This document shows positions 1 through 10,179 of a stretch of DNA of 49,115 bases, piece by piece. Made by a program: the position numbers and the translations under genes. The stretch covers positions 1 to 49,115 of the forward strand of contig CAICTM010000705.1 of NCBI GenBank assembly GCA_903772945.1, read 5' to 3'. Numbering within the stretch: the stretch's first letter is position 1; the number at the start of each line of letters is the position of its first letter. The notes under the pieces are model-generated. The model was not told where the DNA came from and made no database searches. It saw only the letters and a program-made list of their open reading frames with translations. This DNA is from Seminavis robusta (lineage: Eukaryota; Bacillariophyta; Bacillariophyceae; Naviculales; Naviculaceae).

Positions 1-136
1 GTAAAATAATGCCCTTCGACATGATAAGGGACCTACATAAATGAGTCGCTAAAATTTGATCCAGCGTTTTGTGCACCTTCCCCATAATATCCACTTTGCC
101 CAAAATGCGCTTCTTAGATGTGTTGCGAAGATCGAT

Positions 137-153
137 GATCTGCTCTGTAGCAG
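137..153. repeat. Left TSD of LINE copy 1 (17 bp)
   Basis: GATCTGCTCTGTAGCAG here is repeated exactly at 1842-1858, flanking LINE copy 1. Confidence 0.9.
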
Positions 154-1608
154 GCTGCAGACATTGAAGCCGGTAAGGCGAGTTTTGCATGGGTCCTGGC
201 AGATAACCGCGGCCAAATTGTGCTTCGGTGCTCTGGTCCAGTTTTTGGTATGGTTCCGACTTCATACAGGGTGGAGGCCTATGGCATTCTATCCCCTACT
301 TGCCTTCTTCGACGATTGCTGGAGTTCTACAATCAGACCAGCATGAAGAATTATGTACACTTATGCGACAATGAATCTGTGACGAATAAGTGCGCTAGCT
401 GTCTCGAGTACGAGGGCTGGTACCCCAACGATTCATTGAACTCCGACTGGGATGTCTTGCAACAGATCGAGGATTCCTTCCGGGCTGCAGTCACTGTGCC
501 CAAGATGGAGCACATCAAATCGCACCAGGACAAGCACAAGGCCATCGAAACACTACCCCTAAAAGCACAACTGAACTGCAGAGCTGACAAACTGGCAGGC
601 AGTTACATGAACAGACACATGAAACAGGATCACTCCAAGGTACTCCGCTTTCCGGCCAACCTGGCCCAGCTGCACCTTCCCAGAGGAACATGCACATACA
701 AGCTCCCCAGAACACTGCGGCATCTCAGGAATGACCAGCCCCTGTTCGACCACATTGTCAAACTGAATCCCGACTGGGACGAGGACACCCCTGCCCTGGT
801 TGATTGGACAGCCCATGGTCGAGCTGTCAACCGTCACGAGATCCACAAACCGACAATTGTGAAGTTTCTATTTCAATTGTTGCCAGTTGGTAAACGGATC
901 CACCGAGACGACCCCAAGTACGATCACCACTGTCCCCGTTGTGGAGGTGATCACGAGACTGAAATCCATGTTTACCGATGCCCGCATGTTGACGTGGATT
1001 TGTGGCGAGGGACCATGCAACGAGCGATCAGCACAAAGTTGCGCAAGGATTCCACCGACCCCTTCCTCCTGGAATTTGCTCTGGATGGACTACAATACCA
1101 CTTTGAAGATCGATTCCTCCATCCATGGCATTACCCTGACAGGTATAGGGACCTTGTTGACACTCAAAATCTCATTGGTTGGGACAACTTCCTGAGAGGA
1201 CGTTTGTCCACGCACTGGGCTAAGCATCATGATGCATATCTGCATCGGGTCGGTTCCAAGGAGACCTCCAAAACCGGACAGCTGTGGGTCACCAACCTGG
1301 CCTCACTGCTCATTCAGCAGTGGTGGAACCTGTGGGAGGATCGAAATGCTGCCAGACATGGCAAAGACAGGGAAGACCAGTGGAAGAAGAAGCACGAACA
1401 GCTTCAGCGGGAGGTGGAACTGATCTACGAGAAAGCGGATCTGATCCCAGCGGAGCTGGTGGATTTTATCTTCAAGCGACCGCTTGACGAGCAAATGGCA
1501 AAGGGCCCAGGCGACATCAAAGCGTGGCTTGCCAATTGGCTGCCCGTCATCGACAAGGCACTTAGGGACGAGCATGCACGCACAGTGCAGACCAACGACA
1601 CAGGGTAA
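154..1608 (+). pseudogene. LINE ORF2 C-terminal fragment: RNase H plus zinc-binding region
   Basis: The frame is open from the 5' truncation point at 154 to a TAA at 1606-1608. The ATG at 220 is internal, not a true start. RNase H signatures appear in order: GKASFAWVLADNRG (beta strands), YRVEAYG (catalytic Glu), VHLCDNES (catalytic Asp), and IKSHQ followed by NCRADKLAG (His and the last Asp). A CPRCGGDHETEIHVYRCPH patch follows, resembling the zf-RVT zinc ribbon after LINE reverse transcriptases. The last 200 residues are Trp-rich (QQWWNLWEDRNAARHG), conserved in copies 2 and 3, and have no named domain. The reverse transcriptase and endonuclease are missing, so this copy cannot act alone. 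The frame is intact, suggesting a fairly recent insertion. Confidence 0.85.
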
Positions 1609-1841
1609 CTATGCACAAAGGGGGTCTTACCGTAGAAATAGATGGCAATCCAGCCAAGGGTAGTTAGTTAGCTGCAAAGCACCCTCCGGAGTTTTTAAAC
1701 TTCTCCGGTGGGGGGCTTGCACTAGGCCGGTTCCTATGTGGGCGTCCTTGTACGTCTGAGGTACTCCGGTTCAATATGGCTCCGTTCAGCGGGTGGTCTA
1801 TTGAGGTGCAGCCTAAATAATAAAACTTCGTTATTTTTTTG
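154..1841 (+). mobile_element. Non-LTR (LINE) retrotransposon copy 1, 5'-truncated
   Basis: A 5'-truncated insertion flanked by a perfect 17-bp TSD. It keeps the end of the second ORF (RNase H, a zinc-binding patch and a C-terminal region) and a 3' UTR of about 230 bp. That UTR recurs at four other places in the window. The 3' terminus reads AATAATAAAACTTCG, then TTA and a run of T. Variable 5' truncation with long TSDs is the signature of target-primed reverse transcription. The 5' break falls near the start of the RNase H domain. The copy inserted into the minus-strand pseudogene that spans this locus. Confidence 0.9.
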
Positions 1842-1858
1842 GATCTGCTCTGTAGCAG
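1842..1858. repeat. Right TSD of LINE copy 1
   Basis: Exact repeat of 137-153, directly after the T-rich 3' end of copy 1. Confidence 0.9.
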
Positions 1859-1981
1859 TCCTTGGGGCGACGTATTCGGATTCTTCCTCTTTCAGAGCAT
1901 CTTGACCTCGCGTTCTTCCGTCCTTGCCTCAGCTCTGTCCAGCATAGTATTGATTTGCTTTAGACCTTGTAGTGCATTGGA

Positions 1982-1999
1982 TTCAGCCGTACTGTTGTG
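1982..1999. repeat. Left TSD of LINE copy 2 (18 bp)
   Basis: TTCAGCCGTACTGTTGTG is repeated exactly at 3484-3501. On the minus strand it encodes the HNSTAE stretch of the interrupted gene. Confidence 0.92.
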
Positions 2000-3483
2000 T
2001 CGCGAATCCGTGACGAACAAGGGCAAGACTTGCCTGGATTACATTGGCTGGTACCCCAACGATTCTCTGGCATCCGATTGGGATGTCCTCCAGCAGATTG
2101 AGCAGACATTCAGACATTCAGGGATGCAGTGACAGTCCCAAAACTGGAACACATCAAGTCCCACCAGGACAAATCCAGGGCATTGACACACTGCCATTGA
2201 AAGCCCAGCTCAACTGTCGGGCTGACAAGCTGGCAGGCAGCTTCATGAAGAGACACCTGACTGTGGATCAGTCCAGAGTTCTCCGTTTCATTGTCAACTT
2301 GGCACAGCTGCATCTGCCCAAGGGCACGTGCACATACAAATTACCTCGGACATTGCGGCACCTCCGCAACAATCAACCACTGCTGGATCATATGATAAAG
2401 CAGAATCGGGACTGGAATGAGGACACACCAGATATGATTGATTGGGTGCCCCACGGCAGAGCAGTCAACCGACACGAGGCCCACAAGCCGACCATCGTAA
2501 AGTTTCTGTTCCAGCTGCTCCCGGCGGGAAAGCTGGTGCACAGGGACGACCCCAAGTACGACCACAAGTGCCCCATGTGCAGTTGTGACTACGAATCGGA
2601 AGCTCACGTCTACAGGTGCCCGCATGTGGATGTGGAACTGTGGCGGGGGACCATGCAGCGTGCCATCAGCACAATGCTTTGTAAGGTGGGCACGGATCCA
2701 GTCCTGCTGGAGATCGTTCTTGATGGCTTGCAGTACCACTTCGAAAAGAGGTTCCTGCATCCATGGCATTACCCAGACAGGTACCGGGACCTGGTTGATG
2801 CTCAGAACTTAATCGGGTGGGACAACCTCATGCGGGGACGGATGGCCAAGCAGTGGGCCAAACACCAGGATGCATATTTGCATCGGGTCGGTTCCAAGGA
2901 GACCTCCAAAACCGGACAGCTGTGGGTCACCAACCTGGCCTCGCTGCTCATTCAGCAGTGGTGGAACCTGTGGGAAGATCGCAATGCTGCCAGACATGGC
3001 AAAGGCAGGGAAGAACAGTGGAAGAAGAAGCACGAACAGCTTCAGCGGGAGATGAAACTGATCTACGAGAAAGCGGATCTGATCCCAGCGGAGCTGGTGG
3101 ATTTTATCTTCAAGCGACCGCTTGACGAGCAAATGGCAAAGGGCCCAGGCGACATCAAAGCGTGGCTTGCCAATTGGCTGCCCATCGTCAACAAGGCACT
3201 CAGGGCCGAGCATGCACGCACCGTGCAAAACAATGAAGAAACAGGGTAACTACGCACAGAGTGGGTCTTACCGTAGAAATAGATGGCAACCCAGCCAGGG
3301 GTAGTTTGATAGTTGCAAAGCACCCTTCGGAGTTTTTAAACTTCTCCGGTGGGGGGCTTGCACTAGGCCGGTTCCTATGTGGGCGTCCTTGTACGTCTGA
3401 GGTACTCCGGTTCAATATGGCTCCGTTCAGTGGGTGGTCTATTGAGGTGCAGCCTAAATAATAAAACTTCGTTATTTTTCTTC
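2000..3483 (+). mobile_element. LINE retrotransposon copy 2, 5'-truncated
   Basis: Same family and orientation as copy 1, truncated about 220 bp further in, just after the catalytic Asp region of RNase H. It has a perfect 18-bp TSD and the same 3' UTR, ending in TTATTTTT. Copies 1 and 2 lie 142 bp apart in the same pseudogene. The nucleotide divergence between them is visible throughout the coding part, while the 3' UTR and C-terminus are nearly identical. Confidence 0.9.
2003..3249 (+). pseudogene. LINE ORF2 C-terminal fragment, frameshifted
   Basis: Homologous to the ORF in copy 1. The start of the RNase H remnant (GWYPNDSLASDWDVLQQIEQ) is in another frame from the rest. A short tandem duplication of ACATTCAG near 2106-2121 and a further one-base change before 2190 account for the shift. 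From about 2190 the frame is open to TAA at 3247-3249 and carries NCRADKLAG, the zinc patch CPMCSCDYESEAHVYRCPH and the Trp-rich C-terminus. It is a dead fragment without reverse transcriptase. Confidence 0.8.
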
Positions 3484-3501
3484 TTCAGCCGTACTGTTGT
3501 G
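3484..3501. repeat. Right TSD of LINE copy 2
   Basis: Exact repeat of 1982-1999, after the T-rich end of copy 2. Confidence 0.92.
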
Positions 3502-4412
3502 GAAAAGAAGGTCACGCACATTCCTTTGCGAATCTTTCAGCTCACACATCGCTAGTTGGGCACAAGCAAATTTGTCTTTGCTTGGCACGCCACGAGTATA
3601 GATACCTGTAGATCCAACACCACAAGACCGCTCCTGACTCTTGGCCTCTGATTGCTGTTTTCTTGCAGAGGCTCTTCCTTGCTTGGAGACATTCTTTCCG
3701 TCTTCAGACAAACAACCAAGGGGCCGACAATATCCTTTGGGGCAAAACAAGAGAAACACAAAGAAACCATTGAACATATACTTAAGCGGCATGTCTTCTT
3801 CCACGAAAACCTTGTCACTCTTCTTCTTCCTGCTGCTGTTCGACTTGTTGTTCTTGGAACCTTTAAAGAACACAAACATCTGCCTTCTGCCGGACGTACA
3901 GTACCATATCTTCGAATGCCTTGCCAGATGGGTACTTATCGCCCTGCATGTACTCTTTGTAGAATTTCAATGCAACAGGCGAGGCTTGTCAGTGTCCTTT
4001 CATTTATGTTCCTTCCTTTCAGTTCCTCATTTTGATGGCGAGAAAGAGCTTCCACTGCGAATCCCCTGGAATGGATGATATAGTTGGCTCCTTCATTGCA
4101 ACTGAAAATGTCTTTCATTACCAACTGGTAGCCACCTTGGCGATTCTCGTTTCCTTCTCTGTTGTTTTCTAATGGAATTCTTTTGAACATAGACGCATAT
4201 GCTCCCTTTCCATCCATCAACTTCTCCAACACTGAAGCATACCCAGCGAATCCATGGAAGACTTTCTGCAGAAATTCCTCTTGTTTTTCGTCCCTTTCTC
4301 CGTCAGCTTTGCCTCCCATAACAAGGTCTCTGCACTCAGTTGCTACTACGTTGTGGCACTCCTGAAGAAGACCATCTGGTAGCTTGTCTGCTGCAAACGC
4401 CATAGTCGCCAA

Positions 4413-5703
4413 ACTTAGAGGTTTGTGGAGACTACGAAGACAACAACAAGCTAGCTAGATAGGATGATGTGGCTGTAATAAAGAAAGGAAAGGTGGCAAC
4501 TTGGCTCGAAAAGTGACGCTGGATTCAGAGTTTGGTTGTCACACACTATCTATTGTTTTGATTGGTTGTTGGGTGCCACGTCAGGGCAAAGAGAGGATTC
4601 AGGTGTGGTGGTAGCGTTAGGGCCGGTGGCATACGCGATACGACTTCTTATTGTCGCGTATGTGGGTCGCGTGTTTACCGTTAGGATCGGCTTTAATGGT
4701 CTCCTCCTTTTGGCTTTACCGGAAGTGTTTGAATCCATGGTACTTGAACTGATACAAGAGGCCTCCGGTTACGCCAACCACGGAAATTGAAATGAGGGCT
4801 GTCAGTTGCTTGGCCAACTGGCATGTGCTTACTTTACTAGCAAGCCAGCGATGGAGAACCCTAGCAGCACTGCTTCCAGCTAGAGCTATCCTGATTTCAA
4901 CCAGTTAGGATTAGCTAGCTACCAAGCAACTCTCCCAGCTAGTGATGTGGCTCCGTGGTAGTTCTCCCAGCTCCTTCCCAGGGCTCCAATGATACCATAG
5001 CCCTAGCAGTTCTCCCAAAACTAGCTTCATCCCCAGTAGCCGTCCTCTCAGATCTTCTCCAACATCTATCCTAATACCCAGTTCCAGTCACAATATCATG
5101 GCTCTGCTGAACTACTGTACCTGGACCCGGAACCGTACCCTACTAAGCTAGAGCTACTAGTATCCGGACCTGGAACCATACTGTACCAAGCTAAAGCTAC
5201 TAGTACCCGGACCCGGAACCGTACCTCACCATGCTTAACTCTCTCAGATCTTCTCCAACTTCCATCCTTTAGAATTCCCAGTTCCATGCAAAGTACCATG
5301 GCTTTGCTAAACTACCATACCAGGACCCGGAACCGTACCCTACCAAGCTAGAGCTGCTAGTATCGGGACCTGGTCCGTACTGTACCAAGCTAAACTACTC
5401 TAGTACCAGTACCTGGACCCGGAACCGTACCTCACCATGCTAAAGCTACTAGAATGGTTAGTCCTAATCCTAACAACCTCTCAAGAAAACCCTCAAAACT
5501 CGTACTAGACTAGCTTGCACTACCGGTACAGGTACAGTACTGAGTACATGTTTTGTACCGGCAGTGAAGGCTGACCTGTGGTAACCCATAACCCTAAAAA
5601 CATTACGACGACAGACGAAAAACTAAAATTATAACCTAGCCAACTTCGTGGTTGGCGACTCTTTAAACATACCTGTCAACACTACTTTTCAAAGACTTCG
5701 GTG
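4413..5703. other. Gene-free interval, low complexity
   Basis: I see no convincing gene. The ORF at 4536-4790 is short, hydrophobic and unsupported. The stretch 4800-5000 is rich in CTAG and CCAGCTAG words. The notable structure is the tandem duplication at 5045-5450, annotated separately. The rest may hold the 5' region of the gene ending at 4412 and the 3' flank of the Fic gene. Confidence 0.5.
5045..5450. repeat. Two-copy tandem repeat, about 200 bp per unit
   Basis: Unit 1 (5045-5240) and unit 2 (5241 to about 5450) both start CTCTCAGATCTTCTCCAAC. Each contains two GGACCCGGAACCGTACC blocks separated by AAGCTAGAGCTACTAG-type sequence, and each ends near CCTCACCATGCT. The sub-blocks repeat about every 70-80 bp inside each unit. 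Confidence 0.8.
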
Positions 5704-6930
5704 TCACCGTAACTCTTTCTCGTACAGTGAGAACATTTGTTTCAATAAATCTGTCATGAAAGTGACCAAAGGGGCCGGGTCCCCGCCATCCCACGCTGCC
5801 AAGGCACCGAGATAGGTCTCCGTCTTTTCAACTGGGATGATGATGGGTGGATAACCACGTCTCATTAAGATCAAGTTCGAGAGGAGACGGGCCGTAAGCC
5901 CATTACCGTCCAAAAACGGATGGATTCGCTGGAACGCGTAATGGACAGTGGTTGCCAACAACAAAGGGTGATAGTCAGTATCCTGTCTCTCGCGGATCCA
6001 AGTAACCAACTTTGTCATGAGCGCTTCAATTTCGTCAGGCATTGCCAGAAGTACTTTCCTGTTGCCAACCGTAACAAACTCCTCCTCTCCTCGATACTTT
6101 CCCCCCGCTGAGTGATTTTGGAGGACGAGCTCGTGGATGTTCAAGATATCGCGAATACTTATGGTGGCGGCGGATTTTTTCGTCGCGACGAGATCCTGAA
6201 CTTTCTGAAAAGCCTTGGCGTGGCCAACAATGTCTTCCAGTTCCCGCAGCGTCTTGCCTTCTCCACCTATTAATCCGGATAAAATCATTGCTGTTTCGGA
6301 CCTGGATATTCTGTTCCCTTCCATTGCGTTGGAGTTGTATGTCATTTCAATGTTAAGCTTCTCGTAAAGTTCTTTCAGCTTCAACCCATTTTCTTGACGC
6401 AGACGCATAATCTCCTCGTTCTTCGACGTCAACTCGTCCAAAATACCTCGGTCGGCAATACTTGCGGTGAGGTCAAAGAGACTGGTATATTTGATGAAGA
6501 TCTCACCGGTTGGATCACTTCCCCCATTGCTGTACACTCGAGCTTTTTCCTTCGTCCACCACTCCGTCATTTCTTTCCTCTCCTGCCGCGTTTTCTGAAA
6601 GTCGTGTAGTTTCTTCTCAATTTCTGCCCCTTCTTGTTCCCTCGCTCGGCGCACGTCTTGCCTCTGCACGTAAATCAGACCGCAGAAGGAGACAACAACA
6701 GCAAACCATCCCTTGGCGTCCAGCAGAGAGTATTGAGACAAGAACAAAGTGACGAGGCAAAAAGCGGCCAGAATAGAAGTGAAGTATTCCATTACTAATA
6801 GTGTCGTTGCGTTGCGTTGCGTTGCTGCTGGTGTTTCTTTCGTGCTCGCTCTTGTGCAAACACAGCTGGCTACTATGATTGGTGTGAGGATGGGGTGTGG
6901 CATTGCCTCAGTTGGTGTAGTGGTGGTCAT
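5704..6930 (-). CDS. Membrane-anchored Fic-domain protein (Fido family)
   Basis: A 408-residue single-exon frame. Residues 197-206 hold S200-x3-E204-G205, the inhibitory-helix motif [ST]xxxE[GN]. Residues 337-348 read HPFLDGNGLTAR, the Fic active-site loop, with catalytic His337. Fic enzymes usually transfer AMP from ATP to target hydroxyls, and the inhibitory Glu blocks ATP by pairing with the second loop Arg. Two hydrophobic segments (about 48-66 and 73-90) suggest an N-terminal membrane anchor, followed by a charged coiled region (91-135). Met47 is an alternative start just before the first helix. The first loop Arg of the usual HPFxxGNGRxxR is Leu345, while Arg348 is kept. That could weaken phosphate binding or change the donor. 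The family assignment is firm; activity, topology and target are unknown. Confidence 0.88.
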   Translation of the reverse strand: MTTTTPTEAMPHPILTPIIVASCVCTRASTKETPAATQRNATTLLVMEYFTSILAAFCLVTLFLSQYSLLDAKGWFAVVVSFCGLIYVQRQDVRRAREQEGAEIEKKLHDFQKTRQERKEMTEWWTKEKARVYSNGGSDPTGEIFIKYTSLFDLTASIADRGILDELTSKNEEIMRLRQENGLKLKELYEKLNIEMTYNSNAMEGNRISRSETAMILSGLIGGEGKTLRELEDIVGHAKAFQKVQDLVATKKSAATISIRDILNIHELVLQNHSAGGKYRGEEEFVTVGNRKVLLAMPDEIEALMTKLVTWIRERQDTDYHPLLLATTVHYAFQRIHPFLDGNGLTARLLSNLILMRRGYPPIIIPVEKTETYLGALAAWDGGDPAPLVTFMTDLLKQMFSLYEKELR

Positions 6931-7043
6931 GGTAGGAGAGGGTAGAATTGGATTTGAAGTTGGGCGACACGGGTATATTTAGTTCCCTTTGTCGGACGTT
7001 AAAGCCCTGTGTGTCTAGGTGTCTAGGTGGTGTATATGTGGGT

Positions 7044-7062
7044 AGTGGTATTGTAGGTTGGT
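7044..7062. repeat. Probable degenerate TSD of LINE copy 3
   Basis: AGTGGTATTGTAGGTTGGT here resembles AGTGGTATGGGTTGGT at 8205-8220, differing by a small indel. Confidence 0.5.
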
Positions 7063-8204
7063 AAAAAAAAAAATAACGAAGTTTTATTATTTAGGCTGCA
7101 CCTCAATAGACCACCCGCTGAACGGAGCCATATTGAACCGGAGTACCTCAGACGTACAAAGACGCCCACATAGGAACCGGCCTAGTGCAAGCCCCCCACC
7201 GGAGAAGTTTAAAAACTCCGGAGGGTGCTTTGCAGCTAACTATCTACCCTTGGCTGGATTGCCATCTATTTCTACGGCAGGACCCCTTCTGTGCGGAGTT
7301 ACCCTGTGTCATTGTTCTGCATTGTGCGTGCATGCTCGTCCCTGAGTGCCTTGTCGACGACGGGCAGCCAATTGGCAAGCCACGCTTTGATGTCGCCTGG
7401 GCCCTTTGCCATTTGCTCGTCAAGTGGTCGCTTGAAGATAAAGTCCACCAGCTCCACTGGGATCAGATCCGCTTTCTCGTAAATGAGTTCCACCTCCCGC
7501 TGAAGCTGTTCGTGCTTCTTCTTCCACTGGTCTTCCCTGTCTTTGCCATGCCTGGCAGCATTGCGATCCTCCCACAGGTTCCACCACTGCTGGATGAGCA
7601 GTGAGGCTAGGTTGGTGACCCAGAGCTGCCCTGTCTTGGTTGTCTCCTGGGAGCCGACCCGATGCAGATATGCATCTTGATGCTTAGCCCAGTGCGTGAA
7701 CAAACGTCCTCTCAGGAAGTTGTCCCAACCAATGAGATTTTGAGTGTCAACGAGGTCCCTATACCTGTCAGGGTAGTGCCATGGGTGGAGGAATCGATCT
7801 TCAAAGTGTATTGTAGTCCATCCAGAGCAATTTCCAGGAGGAAGGGTCGGTGGAATCCTTGCGCAACTTTGTGCTATCGCTCGTTCATGGTCCCTCGCCA
7901 CAAATCCACGTCAACATGTGGGCATCGTAAACATGGGTTTCAGTTCTGATCACCGCACACGGGACAGTGTGATCATTACTTGGGTTCATCCCGGTGGACC
8001 GTTTCCCAACTGGCAACAATGAAATAGAAACTTCACAATTGTCGGTTTGTGGATCACATGACGGTTTGACAGCTCGACCATGGGCTGTCAATCAACCAGT
8101 GCAGGGTGTCCTCGTCCCAGCAGGATTCAGTTTGACAATGTGTGTCGAACAGTGGTCGTCCCGAGAGCCGCAGTGTTCTGGGGAGTGTGTGCATGTTCCT
8201 TGGG
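7063..8204 (-). mobile_element. LINE retrotransposon copy 3, 5'-truncated
   Basis: This minus-strand copy begins with the shared 3' UTR (an 11-base A run on the plus strand, then TAACGAAGTTTTATTATT). It runs up to about 8204, where similarity to copy 1 stops. It lies about 130 bp upstream of the Fic start codon, head to head with the Fic gene's 5' end. It may therefore have replaced or disrupted that promoter region. An imperfect TSD is visible on both sides. Confidence 0.85.
7299..8204 (-). pseudogene. LINE ORF2 C-terminal fragment in copy 3
   Basis: The part from about 7815 down to TAA at 7299 is open and matches the C-termini of copies 1 and 2 (RFLHPWHYPDRYRDLVD, QQWWNLWEDRNAARHG). Upstream of about 7815 the similarity continues to 8204 but in other frames, with several small deletions, including loss of part of the Cys/His patch. 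It lacks RNase H and reverse transcriptase and is more decayed at its 5' end than copies 1 and 2. Confidence 0.8.
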
Positions 8205-8239
8205 AGTGGTATGGGTTGGTGTTGTGTGTTTTGAGTAGC

Positions 8240-8500
8240 GGTACAGTGTCGTTCCGTTCGAGGATAGAGGTTCGTTCGCAGGAAGAGGTCGTTCGCGATA
8301 GAGGGGCGTCGTCGAAGAGGTGCGTTCGTCGATAGTGGTGCGTTCGTCGATAAGGGCGTTCGTCGAGGATAGAAGTGCGTGTCTGAGGTAGAGGCAGGGT
8401 CCTTCGCGAGCCGATAGAGGTGCGTCGTTCCGTTCGATCGAGGATAGAGGTGCGTTCGTCGATAGAGGTGCGTCGATCGGTGTAGCGGATCGGTGGTGGT
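8240..8500. repeat. Imperfect minisatellite
   Basis: Irregular repeats built from GATAGAGGTGCGTTCGTC and shortened forms (for example 8451-8486). The region is rich in TTCG and GTTCGTCGA words. No coding role is evident. Confidence 0.75.
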
Positions 8501-9522
8501 ATTATTATCGGTTGTATAGAAAGATCTTATAACATCTGTTGAAGAGACTAAAGGTAGTAAGATGTATTACGAATGATGTTATAAGATTATGAGGAAAAGC
8601 TACTTTGTTGTCTCTTGATATCTGTACATGAGTGGAGGCTAGATTCCGGTTGACGGTGGACAGTCAGACGGCCGGAATCAGCACAGAAAACCGGTTCCAT
8701 CGCCCAAGACAGGTTCCATCCTGGAATACCACGGAATCACAAATAAATAAATAAATAGTCTAAAAGCGTTATCGGCAATCATTTGATCCAATCTGGCTAC
8801 TCGTAGCCCTACTGTACCGGTACTACTGTACCGGTACCTGATATGGCTGAGCTGCATGAAACAACATCACATCCAAAACAAGCCACCAAACATCTTTTTT
8901 CTTGTCACACTTCCCCGCTCTAAAGTAGATGTACTTTGTCACTCTCATGGTAACATTGAGAAGGTACTTCCAATAACTACTTTGTCAATATTAACATGCC
9001 CGTCGTAGAGGATCCATCTAGAAGTCCATTTGGTGTCTATGGAGTTACTCAGTGACTAATAAGCTGGAGGCTCCCACTTTCTCCCATTTTTGGGACTTTC
9101 TTCCATCAGATGGGGTTGTGGAAGCGTTTTCTCAAGCCAAACCAATGCTACACCCCACAGCGGCAATGCCAATGGATACAAGGAAGTGTGGCATGTATAA
9201 TTAAGCACATTCTGCGGTGCACTAAGAGGATTTATAATTGGTCAGTCAATTAGTCAGTCAACCACAAAGCACAAGCCGACCGATCGAACGATCAATCGAT
9301 CGATCGAACGACGACCGCGACTGCTACAACTACGGCGACAACAACAAGCAATTACTGCTACTACAAAAATATCAACAAGCCGCCGTTGATGTCGATGGCA
9401 GCAACGGCGTCGGCGTTGGCATCCTGTCGGCAGAAGGCAGAAGATCCTGCTGGCAGAAGCAAGAAGATTTGAGCTTTCAAGCACCATTTTCCTGTGACAC
9501 TATTAAATACAGTGGTATGTAG
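8501..9522. other. Gene-free interval
   Basis: It holds a perfect 13-bp stem-loop (8524-8536 with 8575-8587), an AAATAAATAAATAAAT run near 8740, a TACTGTACCGGTACC palindromic cluster near 8810-8837, and a GATCGATC microsatellite near 9280-9312. The ORF at 9238-9522 is Gln- and Asp-rich low complexity and is not supported as a gene. Confidence 0.5.
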
Positions 9523-9660
9523 ACTAAAGTCGCACAGAGGCCCCAAAGTCGCGTGCAAAGTCGCGTGCAAAGTCGCGTGCAAAGTCGCGCGCGAGTCGCA
9601 TGGAAGTCGTGCGCGACTTTCCACGCGACTTTGAAAGTCGTGTCAAAGTCGCGAGTAAAT
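9523..9660. repeat. AAAGTCGCGTGC array, left
   Basis: Four near-perfect 12-bp units of CAAAGTCGCGTG (9543-9590) are followed by inverted words (GCGCGACTTT, CGCGACTTT) and more AAAGTCG. The block can fold on itself. A related block lies at 14026-14140. Confidence 0.85.
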
Positions 9661-10170
9661 AAACCTTCACAATGGTGCTTTTGCCGTCGTTTGTAACCAC
9701 TTCTGACCTATTAACTTACTGTGCTACTACTATTCTAGTTGTTGTATGGGTTCTTGTTGCCCTTCCGACTGATTTCTGGTCTGTTCTTGGCCTCAGAAAG
9801 ATCTTTCCTGGCTTTTTTAGCCTCGGCTTTTTTGGCTGCCGTTTGTTGTGGATTGGTTCCATATGGTTTGGCTTTTTCAACAAGCTGATCGATCCTTTAC
9901 ACTGAGGAGTTATCTCAGTCTCTCACACGCTTATTAATGAAGCATTTATTTAAGCCTTTTCTACCAAAGCTACACAAAAACTAGTGACTTAAACAAACAC
10001 GCTGGGAGTAATATCTGATGAACGCAAACCACAATCATACTATTTTACTATATGTCTGTACCATGGATTGTAAACATGTTACATTATTCCTCTTACAGAT
10101 TATGCCTCGAAACGCCTTCAGAGAATGGACACGCGTCAAGATCTATTGAAACGTATACTATTACTATACG
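9661..10170. other. Gene-free interval
   Basis: A 77-codon hydrophobic frame at 9672-9905 is present, but nothing supports it as a gene. The rest is AT-rich, with no feature I can name. Confidence 0.4.
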
Positions 10171-10179
10171 ATTTCATCA

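Larger units (their letters stand above)
1..4412 (-). pseudogene. Decayed gene of unknown family, split by two LINE insertions
   Basis: The gene reads leftward in three pieces: 4412 to 3484, 1999 to 1859, and 153 to the left edge. Removing both LINE copies and one copy of each TSD makes the pieces contiguous. The first piece starts with MATMAFAADKLPDGLL and runs open to 3936. A frame change near 3970 then gives KEYMQGDKYPSGKAFEDM, and further shifts follow near 3890 and about 1893. The body is rich in Lys and Ser, and its end looks like a charged helix. LINE copy 2 interrupts the codons for HNSTAE, and reading resumes across the insertion in the same frame. I recognise no domain. An accessory protein of a transposon is possible. 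Multiple frame breaks plus two insertions argue for a dead gene. Small introns could explain one or two breaks but not the insertions. Confidence 0.6.

Noticed and set aside
4536..4790. 84-codon membrane protein
   Set aside because: Short hydrophobic frame in low-complexity DNA, with an equally long frame on the opposite strand.
9238..9522. 94-codon gene
   Set aside because: It starts in a GATCGATC microsatellite and consists of Gln, Asp and Ser low complexity.
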